NCBI GenBank assembly: GCA_903864485.1
Contig: CAIPGD010000245.1
Location: 1 to 5,946 of the forward strand
DNA from: an uncultured bacterium
GTDB taxonomy: Bacteria > Pseudomonadota > Gammaproteobacteria > Burkholderiales > Burkholderiaceae_E
Length of the DNA: 5,946 bases
Direction of reading: 5' to 3'
Below, piece by piece: positions 5,614-5,946 of the stretch. Under the pieces are notes generated by a model that worked only from the letters and a program-made list of their open reading frames with translations, ran no database searches and was not told the origin of the DNA. The stretch's first letter is position 1. The number at the start of each line of letters is the position of its first letter. The position numbers and the translations under genes are program-made.

Positions 5614-5946
5614 TCAGCAGACCCAGCGACGGGCATCCTTCAGCAGCAATAGCATTTGCTGCTCACGCAGCGGTGATGCGACAAACCCGAACCGCGTGCA
5701 GAACCGCGCAGCTTCTTCGTTTATCGGATGGGTCAGCATTGCCCGGATACCAGCCTGTTCGGCAATCAAGACCGTTCGGCGAATAGCATCCTGCAGCAGG
5801 CCAAAGCCGATGCCTTGCCCTTGATCCTGTACCGAGACCGCGAGTCGCGCGAGGATCACCACCGGCACCGGGTATTGCCCCATCCCCTGACGGATCCGCT
5901 CAGGCGCTTCCAGCGAATCGATCTGGCCAACCGTCAGACTAAAGTA
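5614..5946 (-). CDS. TacT-like GNAT acetyltransferase (probable toxin), C-terminal part; N-terminus off right edge
   Basis: The minus strand is open from base 5946 to a TGA at 5614-5616, giving 110 residues of what is normally a 160-180-residue protein. The visible part begins YFSLTVGQI, the GNAT strand 3-4 region, then PVPVVILARLAVS (26-38), the acetyl-CoA pyrophosphate loop QGQGIG (42-47; Q-x-x-G-x-G), FGLLQDAIRR, and the closing FGFVASP (86-92) with LLLLKDARRW. This order is typical of TacT/AtaT/ItaT toxins, which acetylate the amino group of charged tRNAs and block translation; their antitoxin is usually a DUF1778 ribbon-helix-helix protein just upstream, here beyond the right edge. The ATG at 5883 is internal, not the start, since homology-like sequence continues upstream. 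The family's catalytic Tyr in FYxRFGF is Cys83 here (codon TGC at 5700-5698), one base from TAC, so toxicity may be lost or altered. It converges on the plus-strand run. Confidence 0.92.
   Translation of the reverse strand, partial: YFSLTVGQIDSLEAPERIRQGMGQYPVPVVILARLAVSVQDQGQGIGFGLLQDAIRRTVLIAEQAGIRAMLTHPINEEAARFCTRFGFVASPLREQQMLLLLKDARRWVC

Noticed and set aside
5614..5883. ATG at 5883 as the start of the GNAT gene
   Set aside because: The frame stays open to the window edge and the upstream 21 codons (YFSLT onward) continue the GNAT fold, so this ATG is internal.
1..5946. CRISPR array, tRNA, rRNA or insertion sequence
   Set aside because: No regularly spaced repeats, no recognisable RNA gene sequence, and no transposase or terminal inverted repeats were seen.

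Overview
The window reads as ordinary chromosomal DNA of a moderately GC-rich proteobacterium, probably beta- or gammaproteobacterial. I infer this from the families present (BLUF photosensor, TIGR03643/DUF2805, exonuclease-GIY-YIG fusion, TacT-like GNAT), not from any taxonomic marker gene. Hand counts of single 60-base rows give roughly 58-70% G+C in the outer genes and 37-53% in the exonuclease-nuclease gene.

Layout. Two minus-strand genes lie at the left. A flavoprotein of the SdhA/NadB/AprA type runs off the left edge (1-504, GTG start). Upstream of it, in the same direction, is a short BLUF blue-light sensor (574-984). A roughly 200-base divergent spacer (985-1182) carries a perfect 14-base palindrome. 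Six plus-strand genes then follow nearly end to end (1183-5518): a four-helix DUF4149-like membrane protein, a small basic TIGR03643/DUF2805 protein, a DEDDh exonuclease fused to a UvrC/Cho-like GIY-YIG nuclease, an exported beta-lactamase-fold serine hydrolase, and two unrecognised membrane proteins. The gaps are 20, 14 and 25 bases, then a 16-base overlap, then 6 bases, so one transcript is plausible. At the right edge a TacT-like GNAT acetyltransferase is transcribed on the minus strand, convergent to that run, with its N-terminus outside the window.

How the parts may work together. The left half suggests light and DNA damage: a blue-light flavin sensor sits divergent to a TIGR03643 gene (a family I associate with photolyase/cryptochrome neighbourhoods) and a probable repair nuclease. 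No photolyase lies in the window, so the link is inference. The nuclease keeps all five DEDDh residues, the GIY-YIG residues and a four-cysteine pattern matching the UvrC iron-sulfur site. It lacks the second UvrC nuclease and the helix-hairpin-helix domains, so a Cho-like single-incision enzyme with a trimming exonuclease is the natural reading. The right half is an envelope module (secreted hydrolase plus two small membrane proteins) of unknown substrate. The GNAT gene is probably the toxin half of a toxin-antitoxin pair, but it has Cys where the family's catalytic Tyr is expected.

I see no RNA gene, CRISPR array, insertion sequence or complete mobile element. Nothing here is clearly a new system. 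The best leads are the BLUF/TIGR03643/nuclease neighbourhood, the cysteine pattern in the nuclease, the palindrome at 1005-1018 and the altered GNAT active site.
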